From positions 4,694 to 14,225 of the forward strand of contig JAADIK010000193.1 of NCBI GenBank assembly GCA_013151365.1: a stretch of DNA of 9,532 nt, in the 5' to 3' direction. This document shows, piece by piece, positions 7,001-9,532 of this stretch. Origin of the DNA: Deltaproteobacteria bacterium (lineage in GTDB: Bacteria > Desulfobacterota > Desulfobulbia > Desulfobulbales > Desulfobulbaceae). Each line of letters starts with the position of its first letter. Within the stretch, counting starts at the first letter, position 1. A model generated the notes under the pieces. The model did no database searches and had not been told where the DNA came from. It saw only the letters and a list, made by a program, of their open reading frames with translations. The translations under genes and the position numbers were made by a program.

Positions 7001-7227
7001 TGTTCCTGGATCCGTGACGGCTTGAGGTAGTTCTTCATGCAATATGGGAAATTTATTGCATTATTGCTGAATAAATGTATTTTCCGGTCTTCACCGCGCC
7101 GCCCTGCGGGGCGCCCGAGAACGGCACATCTGCTGCGTTGGCAACTCGTTGATATCACACCATGATAATCAACCTCGTTGCCGCCTTGCATCTGCACCGT
7201 TCTCGAACGCTCACGGATTCAGGATGT
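7001..7227. mobile_element. MITE-like non-coding element with terminal inverted repeats
   Basis: TCCTGGATCCGTGA (7004-7017) at the left matches the reverse complement of 7211-7224 at the right in 13 of 14 positions. Inside are three hairpins. ATGCAATA (7037-7044) pairs perfectly with 7054-7061. CGCCC (7100-7104) pairs with GGGCG (7109-7113). The largest spans 7116-7205. No transposase or credible ORF lies inside. The left end recurs at 9493-9532, which shows that it is dispersed. It fills most of the yhbY to 7323 gap. An unautonomous transposable element fits best; a repeated structured RNA or REP-type sequence is the alternative. No flanking target duplication is evident. Confidence 0.65.
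7116..7205. other. Long interrupted hairpin at the core of the repeat element
   Basis: Paired blocks nest in order. CGAGAACGG (7116-7124) pairs with CCGTTCTCG (7197-7205). GGCAAC (7140-7145) pairs with GTTGCC (7177-7182). GTTGAT (7148-7153) pairs with ATCAAC (7168-7173). ATCA (7154-7157) pairs with TGAT (7163-7166) around loop CACCA, with A7167 bulged. The outer and second stems are separated by a nearly symmetric internal loop of about 15 nt. In either direction the transcript could fold into one rod. Regularity across 90 bp is unlikely by chance, but transcription is unproven. Confidence 0.75.
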
Positions 7228-7245
7228 TGATAAATACGGCACAAC

Positions 7246-7265
7246 TCATGCCGGCATGATAAAAT
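7246..7265 (+). promoter_or_regulatory. 14-bp perfect palindrome abutting a -10-like box upstream of the small gene
   Basis: TCATGCCGGCATGA (7246-7259) is a perfect 14-bp palindrome, directly followed by TAAAAT (7260-7265), five of six matches to the -10 consensus. No good -35 stands 17 bp upstream, so any promoter may need an activator. Transcription starting near 7272 would give a leader of about 50 nt before the ATG at 7323. The palindrome is a plausible dimeric regulator site; it begins 19 bp after the right end of the repeat element. Confidence 0.45.
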
Positions 7266-7310
7266 AAAATGGGTGAACAGTTACCCCAAAATATCAACTC
7301 GGGAAACAAC

Positions 7311-7315
7311 GGGAG
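7311..7315 (+). promoter_or_regulatory. Ribosome binding site that fixes the start of the small gene
   Basis: GGGAG followed by 7 nt and ATG 7323 is the best Shine-Dalgarno match among the short genes here. It selects this start over the in-frame ATG at 7269. Confidence 0.7.
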
Positions 7316-7322
7316 AGCTATC

Positions 7323-7526
7323 ATGGGAGAGGTGCAATCGGTTCAAGGCCTGTCGGCCAACCTGAAAAAAGCCGTCCTCTGGCTCGGCGAAACAGTCAGA
7401 GAGCATCCGGAACGCCAACGAGCGGACATAGTCAGAGAGGCCCAACTGCGCTTTGACCTGACCCCGCGTGAGTGTGAATTCCTGAACAGCGATTTCAACG
7501 AAATAACCAGCGGCAAGCCCTGCTAA
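7323..7526 (+). CDS. Small protein of unknown function (67 aa)
   Basis: I cannot name a family. The product is cytoplasmic in appearance, with no signal peptide or membrane segment. It is predicted mostly helical, with a first helix around LKKAVLWLGETVREHP (14-29), a second around QRADIVREAQLRFDL and a short third around TPRECEFLNSDF. The three-helix, charged layout could be a small DNA- or protein-binding fold, but that is inference. ATG 7323 is chosen because GGGAG (7311-7315) stands 7 nt upstream; an in-frame ATG at 7269 adds 18 residues, has no ribosome site and lies close to the expected transcription start. Its TAA (7524-7526) overlaps the TAG of the convergent histidine kinase. The strong ribosome site and protein-like composition argue that it is a real gene. 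Confidence 0.72.
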   Translation: MGEVQSVQGLSANLKKAVLWLGETVREHPERQRADIVREAQLRFDLTPRECEFLNSDFNEITSGKPC

Positions 7527-9385
7527 CCCGCGTCTTCCCCGCCGGTCTCGTCGTACCGGGGCAACTCGACAGTGACCGTTGTCCCCTGCCCCTCGATGCT
7601 GTCGATTCTGATTGTACCGCCGTGGTCGCTGATGATCTTCTGGGAAATGGCCAGACCGATCCCGGTCCCGCCCGGCTTGGTGGTAAAATAGGGATAAAAG
7701 ACCTGGGACAGGTTCTCTTCGGTGATACCGCAACCGGTATCCCTGACGGTCACGATCACGGTTGCTTCGTTGGGGCTGTTTTCCGCGGTCATCCACAGGG
7801 TCCCGCCTTTCTCCATCGACTGGAGCGCGTTGAGCAGGATATTGATGAAGACCTGGTTCAACCTGTCGCGGTCGGCGGCAACCGGCTGCAGATCATCGGC
7901 AACCTGCAGCCGCAGTTCAATGTCGGCGCTTTGCGCGTCCGAGGAAACAAGCCGGACCTCTTCCGCAAGAAGCTCGCCGAGATCGGTGCGGCGGACATCA
8001 AGAGGAGCCGGCCGGGTAAAACTGAGCAGTTCCGAGACCGTTCGGTTCATCCGTTCCACTTCCTGAATCAATAAGCCGGCCGTTTCATCTTCACGGCTGC
8101 CATCGGCAAATTTTCCCTTGAGGAGCAGGGCCAGTCCCTTGATGGAGCTTAAGGGATTGCGGACCTCATGAGCCACGCCGGCCGCCATCCTGCCCACGGC
8201 CGCCAGCCGTTCATTCTCGCGCATCTTCTTTTCCAGGCTCTTCAATTCGGTCAGGTTGGACAGCAGCAGGACCTGCCCCATATACTTTGATTCATTGTCA
8301 CGAACCGCCATGATGTAGCAGAGAAAAAACTCCTTTCTGCCCGCGACGGCAACCGTGATCTCCTTCTCCCATCCCTCCGGCAGCCCCTCTCCGGAACCCC
8401 TCAATTCCGCACCGGAGAAAAAGTCGGCGAACTCCGGCGGCAGCACGTTTTGGGGCAACCGGCCGGCGGCCTGTTTCCAGGTTATCCCCGTCATCTCACT
8501 GGCAGCACGGTTCCAGGTCGTAACCCTGCCTTCCCTGTCGGTGGCGATGATGCCCACCGGGAGCTTGGCAATCAGGATACCGGTGAAGGCCTTGATATCC
8601 CCCAGGGTCTTCTGCGACACCCGGTATCCCTGCACGGCGGCGAGAGAAAGCCAGCCGCCCACGCCGACAAGCAGCATGGCCAGGGAAAGAATCAGGGCCT
8701 GGAGCTTGAGACGTTTGAGCGAGCGGTCATAACCACTCATATCCAGTCCGACCAGCACGTAATATTTGCGATGCAGACCCGGCCCGTCCGGCGGACTGAA
8801 TCGAAAAACCTGGCCGGACGAAAGGCCGCCGAAAAATGCTATCCCGCCGTGCTGCTTTTTCCACGACCGGCGAAAAACGCCCTGCAGGGCCGGACGGTAA
8901 GGCTCGAAAATCCGGGCGGCCTCAAAATACCGCCTGCCCTTCTTGCCCCCGGTAAACCTGTAAACCAGATCGGATACCCCGCCGTGATCAAGTTCGAGCT
9001 GCGACAGCAGGGAGATATTCAGAGTCTTGCCGATGTCCTTTTCATTATTATGAGCAATGACCTTGCCCCGATCGTCAACAACGGTAAGGAAGAGAACAAC
9101 GGGGTCCTCGGCCACATGATTGATCACGCGCTGGACATATTCGCTCCAGGGGTCGAGATTCCAGATACCCCGCCGCACGTCCAGGAGATACGCGGCCCTG
9201 GCGCCGGAATGAACAACACGTATCAGGGTGGCGGCCTTTTCTATCATGGCCTCGGTCATGAGCTGCTTTTCCCGCCGGATATTGCTCATGGCAAAGGTCA
9301 CCACGATCACCACCAGCAAACCGGCCGCCGCGGCCAACAGCCAGGGAGAAACATAGAAAAACCTGGGACGCGGCAGTAATTTCAT
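7523..9385 (-). CDS. Membrane sensor histidine kinase with periplasmic sensor and PAS domain (ZraS/NtrB-like)
   Basis: This 620-aa kinase senses a signal, autophosphorylates and passes phosphate to a response regulator. Membrane segments at about 12-34 and 229-250 flank a periplasmic region (35-228); its start, LIRVVHSGARAAY, followed later by VVDDRGKVIAHN, resembles the sensor of ZraS. A PAS domain (about 266-380; GIIATDREGRVTTWNRA) follows, which ZraS lacks. HisKA has phospho-acceptor H406 in VAHEVRNPLSSIKG. HATPase boxes are N519 in FINILLNALQSM, DTGCGI (549-554), YFTTKPGGTGIGLA (about 566-579) and GQGTTVTVELP near the end. All catalytic residues are intact. ATG 9385 follows GGTGA (9396-9392) at 6 nt. 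Kinases of this type usually work with NtrC-like sigma-54 activators, but no regulator gene lies in the window; the downstream neighbour is the convergent small gene. The ligand is unknown. Confidence 0.95.
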   Translation of the reverse strand: MKLLPRPRFFYVSPWLLAAAAGLLVVIVVTFAMSNIRREKQLMTEAMIEKAATLIRVVHSGARAAYLLDVRRGIWNLDPWSEYVQRVINHVAEDPVVLFLTVVDDRGKVIAHNNEKDIGKTLNISLLSQLELDHGGVSDLVYRFTGGKKGRRYFEAARIFEPYRPALQGVFRRSWKKQHGGIAFFGGLSSGQVFRFSPPDGPGLHRKYYVLVGLDMSGYDRSLKRLKLQALILSLAMLLVGVGGWLSLAAVQGYRVSQKTLGDIKAFTGILIAKLPVGIIATDREGRVTTWNRAASEMTGITWKQAAGRLPQNVLPPEFADFFSGAELRGSGEGLPEGWEKEITVAVAGRKEFFLCYIMAVRDNESKYMGQVLLLSNLTELKSLEKKMRENERLAAVGRMAAGVAHEVRNPLSSIKGLALLLKGKFADGSREDETAGLLIQEVERMNRTVSELLSFTRPAPLDVRRTDLGELLAEEVRLVSSDAQSADIELRLQVADDLQPVAADRDRLNQVFINILLNALQSMEKGGTLWMTAENSPNEATVIVTVRDTGCGITEENLSQVFYPYFTTKPGGTGIGLAISQKIISDHGGTIRIDSIEGQGTTVTVELPRYDETGGEDAG

Positions 9386-9454
9386 CGTTTATCACCCATC
9401 ATGCTCTCTTTCCTGCAAAAAATACACCTGAACCGCGAAACCGGCGCAACGGCA

Positions 9455-9476
9455 GGCCGGCAACCGCCCGCCGGCC
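9455..9476. other. GC-rich hairpin upstream of the histidine kinase
   Basis: GGCCGGC (9455-9461) pairs perfectly with GCCGGCC (9470-9476) around an 8-nt loop. No T-run follows on either strand, so it is not a recognisable intrinsic terminator. It lies 70 bp upstream of the kinase start, between the gene and the partial repeat copy. The rest of 9386-9492 shows nothing else apart from the kinase ribosome site. Confidence 0.4.
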
Positions 9477-9492
9477 CGACCCCTTTACCGGA

Positions 9493-9532
9493 ACCTGAAC
9501 CGTGACGGCTTGAGATGACACTCCATGCAATG
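9493..9532. mobile_element. Left end of a second copy of the MITE-like element, cut by the window edge
   Basis: CCGTGACGGCTTGAG (9500-9514) is identical to 7012-7026. The next 17 bases have the same length in both copies and end in CATGCAAT. The preceding CCTGAA corresponds to CCTGGAT of the first copy with one base missing. Both copies have the same orientation. Only about 40 bp are visible, so completeness cannot be judged. Confidence 0.7.

Noticed and set aside
6994..7197. Minus-strand 67-codon open frame
   Set aside because: It lies inside the MITE-like hairpin element and its reading follows the inverted repeats; no ribosome site.
7269..7322. Earlier in-frame ATG for the small protein
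   Set aside because: It has no Shine-Dalgarno and sits next to the presumed transcription start; the ATG at 7323 has GGGAG at ideal spacing.
8450..9379. 309-codon plus-strand open frame
   Set aside because: It is antisense to the histidine kinase, which has every catalytic box in the other strand.

Overview
The window comes from a Gram-negative bacterium with moderately high GC. The gene content (class A penicillin-binding protein, LysM-type MltD lipoprotein, TraB/PrgY-family membrane protein, YhbY, PAS-containing ZraS-like histidine kinase) and the repeat-rich intergenic regions look like a Desulfobacterota ('deltaproteobacterial') chromosome. That assignment is inferred from protein style only. 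There are no tRNA or rRNA genes, no CRISPR array and no transposase gene.

Layout. (1) 1-2882, minus strand: a very large bifunctional penicillin-binding protein whose C-terminus, including the expected KTG box, lies beyond the left edge. (2) 2883-3316: a divergent AT-rich intergenic region with four exact-period 22-bp tandem repeats (2991-3078), followed by a possible degenerate mobile repeat. (3) 3317-5017, plus strand: MltD-type lytic transglycosylase lipoprotein with three LysM domains. (4) 5018-5452: intergenic DNA with a C-rich, G-poor tract, a duplicated 58-bp unit with internal hairpins, and weak promoter- and operator-like signals. (5) 5453-6649 and 6655-6984, plus strand: a tight pair, TraB-family membrane protein then the ribosome-associated RNA-binding protein YhbY. 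(6) About 7001-7227: a non-coding element with terminal inverted repeats and a long internal hairpin, MITE-like. A second copy starts at about 9493 and runs off the right edge. (7) 7323-7526, plus strand: a small 67-aa protein of unknown function preceded by a 14-bp palindrome abutting a -10-like box. (8) 7523-9385, minus strand: a membrane sensor histidine kinase (sensor, PAS, HisKA, HATPase), convergent with the small gene and overlapping it by stop codons.

How the parts relate. The left half is a peptidoglycan module: a synthase (PBP) and a hydrolase (MltD) are transcribed divergently from one control region. That region holds eight TGRTWA-like hexamers in helical phase, so shared control of wall synthesis and wall cleavage is the most attractive hypothesis here. 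The right half combines a translation-linked pair (traB-yhbY), a repeat element and a two-component sensor whose response regulator is not in the window. I see no complete, clearly new multi-gene system. The best novelty candidates are the phased 22-bp repeats, the roughly 245-residue insertion in the PBP transpeptidase domain, the two-copy MITE-like element, the duplicated 58-bp unit and the small uncharacterised protein.
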